A stretch of DNA of 64,000 nucleotides from Ophiostoma sp. CBS 140.51 (lineage: Eukaryota > Ascomycota > Sordariomycetes > Ophiostomatales > Ophiostomataceae). How positions within the stretch are numbered: the first letter of the stretch is position 1; each line of letters begins with the position of its first letter. Positions 1 through 10,956 of the stretch are shown here, one piece after another. The notes beneath the pieces are model-generated. The model searched no databases. It worked only from the letters and a program-made list of their open reading frames with translations, and had not been told where the DNA came from. The translations under genes and the position numbers were made by a program. The DNA is taken from contig JANSLP010000010.1 in assembly GCA_029298735.1 (NCBI GenBank), forward strand, positions 62,001 to 126,000. Reading direction: 5' to 3'.

Positions 1-1326
1 CTCTTCTGTCCCCTCACCGTCCGATGCGATTAGTCCAGCTAGCCGACCGGCTGAGACACTTGTCGAGCGCCCATCGTCGATAATACGTCCCAAAGCGGCA
101 ATTGCGACTGACAAGCTCTTGGCCGAACGACAGTTAAGACACACCATACAAAACCGGTCGTCAAGACTGGGTCAACACTGTAAAAAATGCGCAAATCTAG
201 ACTCAACCATCAACTTGTAAAGGATTTACGTTCGAGAGCATTGCAAAAAATTCTACAATATTATTGAGAGCATCTACACTCCGTTAACGTTGTGACGTAG
301 CTGCGATGAGCCGCGGTCGACAGCCGCAGCGCATTGTCGTCGCCTATCGGCGAATCTGGCCACTGAGAGTGAGCGCCTTGGGGGTCCTTGAGGAGGCTTG
401 AGGGGCTCTTTTGGAGTTGTTTTAGTGGGTCCAGGCCCTTCTTTTTACGCCAAGGTTGACGACCCGCACCATGCACTCGAAACGTGGGGACCTTGTGCGA
501 GGCTATGAGTAAGAGACCTTCGTCTGGGCTTTCAACCTCTCACTGGGCGAAACGATATGGCCTGACAGCCCGGGCTTTTGCGACCCTTGCATTGCTATTT
601 TGGGTGTATTGGCCGGCCTAACGAGTAGCCTTGGGATGGTGACCAGACCGTTGAGTGGAATGTAGTCTTCTCTGCCCGGATTGAGATTTCGAGACAACAC
701 TGATAGTCCAGGCACCGTACGCGTATGAGTACCTGGAATGCTGCTCAAGAAATTCTCCTAGTCCAAGCCCACAAGCCCAAGTTCTGAACCTGGAACGGAC
801 CTGGCCTGAATGGCCTGGGCCGGGCCTGGTCTGGCGTGGTCGTGGCCCGTGGCTGTCATGCTGTCATGTTGCCATGCTTTGCCTTCTGGTTGGGGAGTGA
901 GGCTTTACTGGAACCGTTATCTTTGTAAGTAGAATGTACAGACTGCCACTGCAATTGTCAGGACGTGCCTGAAGTAGCTGTGAATTAGATTTGATTTGCA
1001 TGCCGCTCCAAAAGGACCCTGCCCATCTTTTGTTTTTGGCACGTTGTCCGGTTATATACCCGTTTGTTTGCTATATTTTTGTACACTGTCGTGGCCTCGT
1101 GACATGTGAGAGTAAAATGAAGGAAAAATATGAAGATGAAGACGAAGAAAAGGCCGGCATATATGATTGTTTTATAAGGGATCGCTCCGAGAGAAAAGAT
1201 CAAACAAAATGAAAGGCCGTTATCCAAAGAAACGCCGCTATTAACAAAGGAAATAAGATGAACATGACGAGAAGAAGAAGGAAGAAAATAAAAGAGATCT
1301 ATCAAAACATCGGGCTCAGACGGCGA
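1..1326. other. Intergenic DNA, no gene seen
   Basis: I see no supportable gene here. The open frames are short and have no recognisable domain. At about 787-870 there is a degenerate GGCCTG/CTGG-rich stretch followed by two copies of a CTGTCATG-like word. The right end is the 3' flank of the minus-strand sugar transporter, which stops at 1327. Confidence 0.6.
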
Positions 1327-3548
1327 CTACAACCGCGCCAGCTTGCGCGTGGCGACGGCGCCGATCACGGCAAAAATGGCTCCGATAAACAGCGTCACGG
1401 CAATCGCGTTCGGGCCGTCGGTGCTGTGGTGCTCCGACGGGTGTGCGTCCGTCGCCAGCTCGGGGCTCTTGCCGGGCTCCAGCACTGCAAACACAAAGGC
1501 GCTCAGCAGGTTGCCCAGCAACTGCGGCAGCGTCGTGTAAATGTTCAAGATACCAAAGTAGATGCCGCTCAGCTCGCCTGTTGAGACGGCCGCGGGGTCG
1601 CTGCTTCCGTTACTCCCGCTGTGTTCAAGCAGCCGGGGCGAGGGCGAGTCCCGCTTGCCGTGCTTGCTGTCCAGGTCGCCCAGGGGGATCGAAACGGGCG
1701 GCGACGCGTTGGATGGGCGGCGGTTCATCGGCTTGCTGCTGGCAGCTGGTGCACCGCCCGTCAGCTTGTTGACCTCGACACCCAGCAGCGCTGTGGGCGC
1801 CCACGTCACCACTGTCCAGGGAATGCCGCAGAGCGTTACGAGCACTGTCGCGAACCGAAAGCTATGGGCAAACGGTGCCATGAACATGGAGCATGCAAAC
1901 ATCAAGTGTCCGCACGTCCAGACTGTCAGCAGCTCGGGCCGCGACTTGTCGATGAGCTCGACAAAACGCGCAATGCTGGCTGGCGGGCGCTTGGTGAAGG
2001 AGTCTGTGTAGGGGCTGCGCACAAACAGCGGCAGGATCGCCGATGCCAGCACGGTCATGGCCGAGTACGTCGTCAGCGCATAGCTGCCAATGCGGCCCAT
2101 TTCGCCCACGACGTCTGTCGATGCGGCACCCTCGGGCGCGTCGTACCGGAAGTACGTCTCGCCGACCCATGTGCTGCTGTACACCACAAAGGGGAACCAG
2201 CCAATCCAGCCCCAGAAGACGGCCCAGCAGATGGCCTGGATCCGCGGCGGCAGCGTCAGGAGTGTCGACCAGATCTGCCGGAAGATCTTGGTCAGCTTGG
2301 CCGTGACGCCGTCTGCCGCACTGTTCGGCCCGCCTAGCGCCGACTTGAGGAGCACACGCTCCGTCACCGCCCAGCAGGTAATGCCGACCGTCACCAAAAT
2401 GCTGAGCGCGGCCACGCTGCTCAACTTCTTGAACTGCGTGTCGCCGTACGCGGGACCTAGCAGCTGCACCAGGTCAATGGCGCCCGCTGCATATCCCACC
2501 AGGTGGCCAAACGCGGCCATGCGGCTGGCCCATGCAGCGCCGTCTTGCTGCTTCTCGAGCGGGAGGGTGTCGACGAGGAGACTGCGGTTGCAGGACATGA
2601 CGGCGTTGATGGCAAAGTCGGTAACGTAGAGGGCGGCAACCGCAAGGCAGATGACGACCATGCGGTGGGCGGTCGGGGGTGAGACGGAGTCCGGGACAAC
2701 GCCGCTGCTGTCGTCGAGGCCGAGGAAGAAGGAAACGATTTCGCGTGTAAAGCTGAGTGTCAACAGGCCGGCAACGACGATAATGGACCCAATGGCCATG
2801 AACGGCCTCCGCCGGCCCCATTTCGCCGTCGACTGGTCGGACACGACACCAATGACTGGCTGGACGATGAGGCCCGATAGTGGGCCTGCCAGCCAAATCA
2901 TGGATGCCTGGCCTTTTGTCAAGCCAAGGGAGAGCAGGTATGGTGTGCAGTCTACACGGTTAGGGCAAGTAAGTAAAAAAAAAAAGGAAGGCGAGACGTA
3001 CAGGTCATCTCCACGCCCCAGGTAAAGGCAATGCCCATGCTCGCCGAGGTCAGCAGCATCATCCGTGTCGTCTCCGTCGCGCCCTTAACGGACGGCTGGC
3101 CGGACCAGCTTGCCATGGTGTCTGGAGTGCGGCCTACGCCGAAGAACAAATGGGAGTGGCCGTGGAGTTCGGGGCTTGGAGTGCGGTCGCGTTTCTCGTC
3201 GTCACAGTCGGGGGCAGAAAGATAGCTATCCTCGTAGGCGTAGTCGTCGCGTTCGCTAATCGTTATAAAGCTGTCGTCCGCGTCGTCGTCGTCTTCGACA
3301 AGGTAGTGGTTACCGTGGCTGATGCCCAGAGGGTCAAACTGTCTGTCTTCGTCTTGGCTGTTGCGCTCTTTGAAGCTCGCCGAGGGCAGTCCGATGCTTT
3401 TTCTTTTGCTTTTGCCCACGACAGCCTTCCACCAAAGCGGTGTGCTGGTCGACTCCTGGAGGTCGTGGTTTCGGGCAGAAACCAGGGAAAGAATGCCAGG
3501 TTTCCGCTTCATGCAGTCGTTCGTGTTATCCCGAGTATATCTTGTCAT
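1327..3548 (-). CDS. MFS sugar transporter, GPH/sucrose-permease type
   Basis: Predicted cation-coupled sugar permease (sucrose or alpha-glucoside) of the plasma membrane. Two exons, 3548-3002 and 2951-1327, flank a 50-bp intron with a GTACGT donor and TAG acceptor. Joining them gives 723 residues and restores the family's first helix motif GVEMTYCTPYLLSLGL near residues 177-192. Further family marks are LAGPLSGLIVQPVIG and WGRRRPF in the loop after helix 2, then about ten more hydrophobic segments. The first 165 residues are hydrophilic with an acidic Asp-rich patch, and a long Ser/Pro loop precedes the last two helices. The start is uncertain: the ATG at 3548 directly follows an ACTAAC branch-point-like word, so it may lie at the end of a leader intron, and the next ATG (codon 13) is an equal candidate. 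Family assignment is firm; the substrate is inference from plant SUT and S. pombe Sut1 relatives. Upstream, 2.2 kb separates it from divergent HIS1. Confidence 0.88.
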
Positions 3549-5347
3549 GTGTTAGTCTAGCCCTTGACGATAACGCTCGGATATTTTGATGTGCATAAGG
3601 TATGGCACGCGACAGTCGAGGAGAGGGAGGGCAGGAAGGTCGAGAACAGGACCATGGTCGAGTGTCGACGTCCACGCTGGGAACGAAGTTGGGTAGAACC
3701 GAGTCCGATGTCGAGGACGACGTAGTTGCGTGGTGGTTGGCGTCTTCGTGAGTACGAATCGGTTGAGGAAGTCGAGGGCCGGCGCGCCTCCTATCGCGTT
3801 TGTCGTCATCGCGTAGCCCAATAGTTCCTTCTTGCTTCGTAGTGCCTTTTCTCTGCTCCTTCCTGACCCTCTCTGCAACCTCGCTCGCACTACTCCTTCC
3901 CTTGAGTGCCTTCAATCGCGGTCCAATTGCTTTCGTGGGTTGCACCTACCTAATCTGTTCGATAAAAGAGAGAAATCGCAGGTGGTTCTTGCTGAAAATG
4001 GCAGTCGCTATTCGCCCGGTTTGAATGATGTCGCTTTCTAACTGAAGTCCGAAAAAAGAAAAGAAGGAGAAGAAGAAAGGAAGAAAACGAAACCGCCCCA
4101 GAATGCAAAAGGCAAAACGGATGAGAAAAGGGGAAGCTGGAAAGAAAATCCTCGTGCACAACGAAACAGAAACAAAATGGCAGTTCTGTTACCAGGTTTC
4201 TATCCCTTGACCCCTGATAAATTGCAAATTAAGCCCAAGAAGATGGGCCCGAGATATGGTGGTTTGGGAAGTCGCAAAAGGCCACAGTGTTCAGGGGGTG
4301 TGCATCAGAAAATGCCCAGAAAATAAACCAAAAATACAGTACGGGCTTCGCGAGAGGAAAGCGCGACGCAAGGCACATGTGGGGCGTCCTCCCCTTTGTG
4401 CTGCACCGCTAGAGAGGTGACGTCGCCTACACCAACGCACCCAATGGCCCGGCTGCGCTGATCGCGCTTTCCACTTTTTGCGACACGAATACGCAACGAA
4501 TACGGATTGACACAGCAAGAGCGATGAGGGTCCTTGAGGTTATGCCCAGGAGACGACGCCTGCTAAATAAATAGGATTACGACAAAAATACGTGTTCGCT
4601 GCGGGGAGACTCTTCCAAGTGTGCATCGTATTGTTCGTTAGTAGAGAAGAAAAAGAAAGACAATGGAGGCTGAAGACACGGCATACAATGTATGTCTGAC
4701 TTTGAGGCATGTCAGATTCTCGCGCTGGGTCGCACATGTGAGATGTACGCACACAGCCTCTCACTTCCTCTCTCTTCTAATATGTCGCACAAAAGGGGTA
4801 GTCATAAAGTGTCTCCGTCTCTGTCGTCTTAAAAGGCGAGGAAGTAATGACTGTCCTCTTTCCATACAAGTGTGCACATAAAAAGAGTCATTGTCACCAG
4901 AGTGTCCGCTCCTGCCGTGATGTGTGTGAGACGGAGCAACCGCCGAGTCGCTCCTACCTGCACGGCTTGGCCTCCTGAAATTTGGAGCGGCAGGCACGAT
5001 GGGACGGCTGCGCGACGCGGGGGCGTGGCGGCCATGTTTTTGGAAAGCCTTACAAAGACCAGACGAAAGGGGCCTTTCGAAGGCCCAACACATCCAAAAA
5101 GGGGACGCAAAAAGGGACACAGAAAGGGCCTGGCCTAGCGACAACGGCGGGCATTGAAGAGCGAGCCAACGAGCGATAGGAGCCAATGCGCGTGCTGGGA
5201 AAGTCCGATCTAGGAACCTTGGGGGACCTGAAAAACGGCACTAAGAAGAAAAAAATGGAGGAGGAAAGCGCGGGCGAGGCGGGACACGGCAACAAAGTAG
5301 ACAGAAAAAAAATCAATAAAATCGTCAAAGAAAAAACGGTTGCCCAT

Positions 5348-5361
5348 TGACGTCGAGTCAT
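5348..5361. promoter_or_regulatory. CRE/GCN4-like double site upstream of HIS1
   Basis: TGACGTC (5348-5354) is directly followed by GAGTCAT (5355-5361), the reverse of ATGACTC. Both resemble bZIP sites of the Gcn4/CPC1/CpcA class that drives amino-acid biosynthesis genes under general amino-acid control. The pair lies about 365 bp upstream of the HIS1 start. Function is inferred from sequence and from the known regulation of histidine genes. Confidence 0.5.
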
Positions 5362-5565
5362 TTTCTGAAAAACGGCGTCAAGCATCGTCTCCTTCGTCTT
5401 CTGCCTTCTTTCCCCTCACCCAACCCGTCCCACCACGAACCAGGAACCAAACACCAGGCAGATTGCAATTTATATCTGGTCACACTCCCACGTCGTCGCA
5501 TTGCGTCCCAGTCTACCCCGCCAATTTTCAGTATTGACAGTCATCGTCAACCACAGAAAAGCGCA

Positions 5566-5571
5566 TATAAA
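5566..5571 (+). promoter_or_regulatory. TATA box of HIS1
   Basis: TATAAA about 155 bp upstream of the HIS1 ATG at 5725, with CT- and C-rich sequence between them as expected for a fungal leader. Position and motif fit a TATA element; the transcription start is not known. Confidence 0.45.
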
Positions 5572-5724
5572 CCCAACGTCGACTCCTCTCCCAACGAACT
5601 GCGCAACCCCCGATCCACCGATTCCACGTCCACTCTGAGCTTCGTCTGATCCGGAGCACCTCTCTTTACCTCTACTCCCTCCTTTGACGCTTTACCGGCG
5701 TCGCACACATCTCTAGCCACAGCC

Positions 5725-6859
5725 ATGGATTTGGTTCACTCGTGAGTCACGGAGGACAGCCTTGCGGTTGGCTGTCAAGGTGTTGTCGAAGCTGCTGGCA
5801 GAATGCTAACAATATGCAGATTGGGCGGGCGTCTGCTCTTTGCCATTCCCAAGAGTAAGTTGCCCTCCTCTCGCTACAACTTGTACGCCTCCACCTACTA
5901 ACAACACAGAGGGCCGTCTCCAACTTGCCGCACTCGACCTGCTGAGCGGCGCCGACATCCAGTTCCGCCGCGAGAACCGCCTCGACATTGCCCTCGTCAA
6001 GAACCTCCCGATTGCGCTCGTTTTCCTGCCGGCGGCTGATATCCCGACGTTTGTGGGCGAGGGCCAGTGTGACTTGGGTATTACGGGGTTCGACCAGGTG
6101 CAGGAGCACGATGCCGGTGTGCGCTCCGTCGCCCACGCCCGGACGCTGTCGGACCTCACAGACGCTGCCACTGACGAGTCATCAAGTAAGCCCAAGGGAT
6201 GTGAGACAGTCATGGAGCTCGGGTTCGGTGCGTGCAAGCTGCAGGTGCAGGTGCCCGAAAAGGGCAGCTACGTCGAGCCCAAGGATTTGGTCGGCAAGAA
6301 CATTGGCACCAGCTTTGTGCACCTGGCTGAGGAGTACTTCGCCAAGCTCGAGCAGGAGGAGGCTGGCGCCGACGGCCAGGCCGTGACCCCGCGCAAGCTG
6401 CGCACCAAGATTATCGAGTTGAGCGGCAGTGTCGAGGCCGCCTGTGCCCTGGGCGTGGCCGACGGCATTGTCGATCTGGTCGAGTCGGGCGAGACGATGC
6501 GCGCGGCCGGCCTCAAGGCGATTGACACGGTGGTGGACTCGTCGGCGATTCTCATCAAGTCCAAGGCGCCGAGCAACCCGGAGCTGGTAGAGCTGATCGC
6601 GTCGCGGATTGGCGGTGTGATTACGGCGCAAAAGTTTGTTCTGTGCCAGTACAACATCCCGCGCGATCGGCTGCACGATGCTACTGCCATTACGCCCGGC
6701 AAGCGGGCGCCGACAGTGACGACGCTGGACGCGGCGAACTGGGTGGCGGTGAGCGCGATGGTGGAGAAGAAGAAGATTGCGACGGTGATGGACAACCTGG
6801 TCAAGGTGGGCGCGACGGACATTCTCGTGCTGGCCATCCAGAACACGCGCAACAGCTAG
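5725..6859 (+). CDS. HIS1: ATP phosphoribosyltransferase (histidine synthesis, step 1)
   Basis: Catalyses condensation of ATP with PRPP to phosphoribosyl-ATP, the committed step of histidine synthesis, in the cytosol. Three exons: 5725-5741, 5820-5854 and 5910-6859. The introns have GTGAGT and GTAAGT donors, and CTAAC branch points precede both CAG acceptors. The product is 333 residues. The N-terminus reads MDLVHSLGGRLLFAIPKKG, followed by a HisG fold with a DLGITGFDQV region, a variable Ser/Lys-rich insert (about residues 100-115), the PRPP-loop-like stretch ELSGSVEAACALGVADGIVDLVESGETM, and a C-terminal HisG_C regulatory domain (the last 80 or so residues) ending in DILVLAIQN. Length fits the long, feedback-inhibited form found in fungi. 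The very short first exon is supported because the family starts at this point. Convergent with ARPC1 downstream. The upstream bZIP sites suggest general amino-acid control. Confidence 0.95.
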
Positions 6860-7221
6860 GAGTCTCCCGTCGTGCGGTGCAATGAGGGACGGAAGCGCAG
6901 TTCTCTTCGTTAGGAACGGATGTTTCTCGAGAAAGACGATCAGTGACACACGATAAACAAAGACTAAAAACGACACTATAAAACGACACAACAAAAAAGA
7001 CACCAAAATATAAAATAGCACCAAAAGAGTATGGATATGGGACTGTTGGACCGGCTACAAAATTAGATGGAGTGGGCATGACTTTCTGGCATGTTTTATA
7101 TCACGTTTGGCGCTCAAGTTTGTATTACCTGAAAAAAAAGCATAAACTACGCGATCTCATGGCAAACGGAATATAAATGCATTGCTGTCTTCTATGTACT
7201 CATATCGGATAGATACCCAGC
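6860..7221. other. Convergent 3' spacer, HIS1/ARPC1
   Basis: A 362-bp AT-rich spacer between two convergent stop codons. It should hold both 3' untranslated regions. No gene or strong hairpin is seen. Confidence 0.6.
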
Positions 7222-8394
7222 TTACGTGTGCCAGATAATGACACGGCCGTCAACACCGCTCGCTGCAGAGGTTAGTACTTTGAAGGAATGTGAATAGGTT
7301 AAAATAGGGGTCGGCCACTTACAGGAGAACTTGGCAACACCGCCAGCGGACGACTCAAACGGCCGGATCGTGTTGATGGTGTTCTGGTGTGTCGTCTTGA
7401 GCTGCGTGTCGTTTTTGGTCCGGCCCATCAGGTCCATCTGCCGGAACATGTTAAGGGCTGACTCCTCACGGTCACCGCCACCGAGACCGGGACGGCCACC
7501 CTTGGCCTCGAGCGAGCCCACCAGCTGCCAGCCCTGCTCGCCGCCCTGGAAGCGGAAGGCCTCACAGTCGTAACCCGCGGCAATGATTTCTGTCTCGCCG
7601 TTCCAGAAGAGCGAGGTGAAGGGCAGCAGCTGCGTAGGAATGCTGAGCACAGCCTTGGGCGGCTGGTCGGGGGCACTCGGGTAGACGACGGTAATGCTGC
7701 TGTCGTGGGCGGCAAACGCGAGCGCATCACCGCTCGGCGAAAAGGCCACGGCGTGCACCCAGCCGGCGGCATTGTTCAGAAACTCGCCACACACGGTGTT
7801 AAAGGGCAGACGCTCACCCCAGGCGCTGGGCGCTGGGCGGGTATCGGTGCCCTTGAGGAACGACGAGAACACGCGGGCGTGCGCATCGGTCGAGCCGGCT
7901 GCCAGCAGGACCGAGTTGGGGTGCCAGGCAACACTGGTAATGGTGCTGCGAATGGGCTTGCGCAGGTGCTTAGACACCCACCAGTCGTTTTCCTGTTCAA
8001 AGTAGCAGACGGCAATGACGCGGTCACCAGAGCCGACGGCAAATTTTTCTTCCGAGGGAGACCAGCGGGCGACGGTGGCGGCGCGGTTGATGCGCAGCAA
8101 CACGAGAGTCGGCTTGTAGCCCGTGGGCGAGGGTTCCCAGACCAGAGCGTTGCGGTCCTGCGAGCAGGTCACGATGCGACCGCTGTTGGGGGCAATGTCG
8201 ACGCTCGTCACCGTCTTGTCGTGGCCCTTGAGCTCGTCCTTGAGCTTAAAGGCGTTGCCGACGCGGCCATAGAGGTCGATGGAGGTATCACGGGCGACGG
8301 CCAGAGTTTGGCGATCGGCCGAGAAGGAGTGGTCGGCGATGGGATGGTGGAAAAGGTGGTGGACTTCGGGGGCGGCCATTTTGGTGGTGGGCAA
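7222..8394 (-). CDS. arc40: Arp2/3 complex subunit 1 (ARPC1/Arc40), WD40 protein
   Basis: Beta-propeller subunit of the Arp2/3 complex, which nucleates branched actin at cortical patches and endocytic sites. Opening residues MAAPEVHHLFHHPIADHSFS match the family closely, followed by WD40 blades (GHDKTVTSVDIAPNSGRIVT, ITSVAWHPNSVLLAAGSTDA, WVHAVAFSPSGDALAFAAHD) and the final blade ending GRVIIWHT. A 60-bp intron (7322-7263; GTAAGT donor, TACTAAC branch point, CAG acceptor) interrupts the last blade. It is a multiple of three with no stop, so the frame reads through it. Spliced, the product is 370 residues with KFSSSGVDGRVIIW at the join, close to the usual length of about 370-385. Translation may begin at the first ATG (8394) or at the better-conserved Met five codons later. 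Divergent from the RRM gene at 9004, convergent with HIS1. Confidence 0.94.
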   Translation of the reverse strand: MPTTKMAAPEVHHLFHHPIADHSFSADRQTLAVARDTSIDLYGRVGNAFKLKDELKGHDKTVTSVDIAPNSGRIVTCSQDRNALVWEPSPTGYKPTLVLLRINRAATVARWSPSEEKFAVGSGDRVIAVCYFEQENDWWVSKHLRKPIRSTITSVAWHPNSVLLAAGSTDAHARVFSSFLKGTDTRPAPSAWGERLPFNTVCGEFLNNAAGWVHAVAFSPSGDALAFAAHDSSITVVYPSAPDQPPKAVLSIPTQLLPFTSLFWNGETEIIAAGYDCEAFRFQGGEQGWQLVGSLEAKGGRPGLGGGDREESALNMFRQMDLMGRTKNDTQLKTTHQNTINTIRPFESSAGGVAKFSCKWPTPILTYSHSFKVLTSAASGVDGRVIIWHT

Positions 8395-9003
8395 AGCAAT
8401 CGACTAAGCGAGAAGTGCTGGATTATATTCGTCGGCGATAGTCCCTTGTGTGATAGGAGTAGCTCTCTACTATCACGACGCTGGGCTGGAAAGTGAAGTG
8501 GTGATGTTGGTGATGTTTGGGTTGAGAAGAGGAAGAGGAAAGAGGGACGTTCGGAATGGCTGGAAGCTGGGATATGCGCTGCTATTGCGTAGTTCGTAGG
8601 CGGCACTCAATCAAGCTGTGGAATACAACGACACAGCGTCAGGCAGTGTGGGGCACCCTGAAAGGAGGGGCAGTTAGGGGCGTTTGTTGCCCGACTGCGC
8701 CTGGGAGTGATAGTGTCGTTGTCGGACTTATGTAAGCACGAATAAAAGAAATTTGAAATAAAATAGCAAAAATACCCAGGCACCTCTAACCTCAAAGCGC
8801 TCCAAAAGGCTCCAAAGCAAGCAAAAACGACGTTTTTCAACGACGACGCGAAAACGGCAGCACACATCACAGCCCGTTCACGCCTCGACCCCTGTTCGAC
8901 GACGCTCACACACTCTTCCTCGACAACAGAAAGCATCGCGGTCTTGTCTTTGGTGCTTCACAACGCCAATTGACCCTCACAACGCTCCCCCTCTTCCTTT
9001 ACA
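8395..9003. promoter_or_regulatory. Bidirectional promoter, ARPC1/RRM gene
   Basis: A 609-bp spacer between divergent start codons. It contains an AT-rich core around 8740-8770 and CT-rich flanks toward both genes. No TATA box or named operator is clear, and no gene is supported. Confidence 0.5.
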
Positions 9004-9657
9004 ATGTCGACCACGATCTCGTCGCGTGGCCCGCCACCAGGCGCTCCGCCAGGCAAGGCTGCCGTGCCTCCAAACCAGACGTGAGTGTGCCCGCAGTAGA
9101 AGACTATTTTGAAAGTTTACTGACAGTCCAGCCTCTACGTTCACAACCTCCCCTCGGCCAAGATAAAAAAGGACGACCTGCGGACGGCTCTCTACCTGTT
9201 GTTCTCGACCTACGGCACCGTCCTCGATGTCGTCGCCCTCCGGACGATGAAGATGCGCGGGCAGGCACACGTTGTTTTCCGGGATGTGCAGGCGGCTACA
9301 CAGGCCATGCGGTCGCTCGAGGGTTTCGCGTTTTTCGGTCACGAGCTCAAGATTTCGTATGCCAAATCCAAATCCAATGTGGTGGCACGGCTGGACGGCA
9401 CCTTCCAGCTTCCCTCGGCGGCGCAGACAGTGGAGGTGACGGATCTGCAGCAGAGCATCTTTAACGCGCCGGCACCGGGGGCACCTACAAGTTCCACATC
9501 AGCAGCCGCACCACCTGCAGCAGCAGCAGCAACCGGCGCACCAGCAGCGGCCGATGCAGCACGCGGCCAGAAGCGGACACGCGACGAGGAAGAAGAGGAG
9601 GAAGAGGAGTCGGATGACAGCGATGTGGCCATGGAGGAGGACAGCGACGATGAATAA
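9004..9657 (+). CDS. U1A/U2B''-type snRNP protein with one RRM
   Basis: Spliceosomal RNA-binding protein of the U1A/U2B'' (Msl1) family, which binds a stem-loop of U2 or U1 snRNA in the nucleus. Exons 9004-9080 and 9132-9657 flank a 51-bp intron with a GTGAGT donor. I chose the second of two AG acceptors (GTCCAG) because only it gives NQTLYVHNLPSAKIKKDDL, matching the RRM start. Product 200 residues: a Pro/Gly-rich leader of about 25, RNP2 LYVHNL, helix DDLRTALYLLFSTYG, RNP1 KMRGQAHVVF and the family-specific SYAKSKSNVVARLDGTF. Unlike animal homologues there is no second RRM; the tail is Ala/Pro-rich, then KRTRDEEEEEEEE and an acidic end. Sequence alone does not separate a U1A from a U2B'' role. 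Convergent with ATG10. Confidence 0.92.
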
Positions 9658-9932
9658 GGACACGACTGTGTTGAAGGGACAATCTTGAAAGGATCTCAAA
9701 GGATATACGAAAAAATGATACCCGATTTCTCATGATATCGAGGGTGATATTTCTCATTACGACAAAGGTATTTCTATGGCTATAAGGGCCGGGGTATATC
9801 TCATTGCAAACTCGTCGGTTCTTCCTTTCTTCCTTCTTCTTCTCTCATCGAGTCAAGACAGGGGGGCAGCACAGGCAGAATGACCATGGGCTAAACACAA
9901 CACAACACACGTCAACATGGGGGCAACACGCC

Positions 9933-10956
9933 TCAGGGCAGGGCCATCTCTTTCGGCACCCACAAGCCGACACAGCCGCCCACCAGGCCCAGCCAGACCA
10001 TCAGGTAGCTCTTCTTGGTGCAGCTGAAGCCCGTCATGGCCTCGCCAAGGAGGCAAGGGTGGACGAAAAAGGACGGGACACCAGTGATTGGGTGGTACTA
10101 CCGAGATACTGTATTAGCATAGATCGTGGCGTTAGGCGTATAAAATAGGACGCTTCTTGTTTTTTCCCTCGCTTCGTTCGAAATAGGTACTTACATCTGC
10201 AGAAATACCCCCGACACTGCCCATGCTCCGCAGCCGGTCTTGGAACTGCTCGGGTACCAGATGCCGGAACACCGTGTCGATGCTCAGCGGAGACTCCCCA
10301 TTGGGCAGCCTGTGCAGCGAGAACCACAGGCAGGGGGCCCGGTACGTCGGGTGTAAATGGACCTCGTACGTGACGTAGCCGTAGTTGGCAGTCGGAGGAG
10401 CAGCTTTGAGTGCCGCTTCATCGGCGTCTTCTACCATGGCCATAGTGGAGTCTTCAACCATGTCGGAAGCCTCTCCGAACGAGAATTGGTTGAGAACACC
10501 CGCCAGCTCATCATCGGCTGCACTGCTCTCCAGCGGCCGCGTGATTTGCAGGTATGTCGTGGACTCGCTGTCCGAAAAGAAGGACGTGTTAAAGGCTGTG
10601 CAGACTGAAACTCGCCATCGCCGTCTCAGCGGGCCTAGAGTGGCCTGCCGGTAGATGCGATCGAATTCGTGGCAGACTTCGTTGAACTCGTTATTAGCGA
10701 GAAAGGGATAGTCGCGAAACTCATCGAGGTGGGCTGATATGGACGACGACGAAGAGGAGGAGGCGACGACACCCGTGTTGATGTTCAGGTTCAAACTCAA
10801 GTCCATGTTGAGAGGTGCTGCCTTGGTTGGGCGGGGTTGTATGTGATGGCGGGCTATGACGGCTGCATGCCGTTGGGGGGTGAGCAGTGAAGACTGAGAT
10901 GAAAGACTATGAGAGTGTTCACAAACGACGAGTCTGGTGGACAAAGAAGGGGACAA
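9933..10956 (-). CDS. ATG10: Autophagy E2-like enzyme Atg10
   Basis: E2-like enzyme that conjugates Atg12 to Atg5 during autophagosome formation, acting in the cytosol. Exons 10956-10195 and 10097-9933. The intron has a GTAAGT donor, and I chose the TAG acceptor after CTCGG because it joins GGISAD to YHPITGVPSFFVHPC; the nearer CAG acceptor runs into a stop. The HPC motif carries the catalytic Cys (residue 219 if translation starts at 10806). Upstream lie YPFLANNEFNEVC and QATLGPLRRRWRVSVC, typical Atg10 N-terminal elements, an acidic insert, and the conserved core YEVHLHPTYRAPCLWFSL. The first ATG (10956) gives 308 residues with 50 poorly structured ones in front; the ATG at 10806 gives 258 and is preferred. 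The tail ends VPKEMALP. Tandem with the ABC transporter upstream, convergent with the RRM gene. Confidence 0.9.

Larger units (their letters stand above)
3549..5724. promoter_or_regulatory. Divergent intergenic region between sugar transporter and HIS1
   Basis: This 2.2-kb spacer lies between two divergently transcribed genes. No gene is supported in it. A purine-only run at 4051-4087 is pyrimidine-rich on the transporter's coding strand. The right end is the HIS1 promoter, with GCN4/CPC1-like sites and a TATA box listed separately. A minus-strand open frame at 3945-3526 abuts the transporter but lacks a recognisable domain and is more likely leader sequence. Confidence 0.55.
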
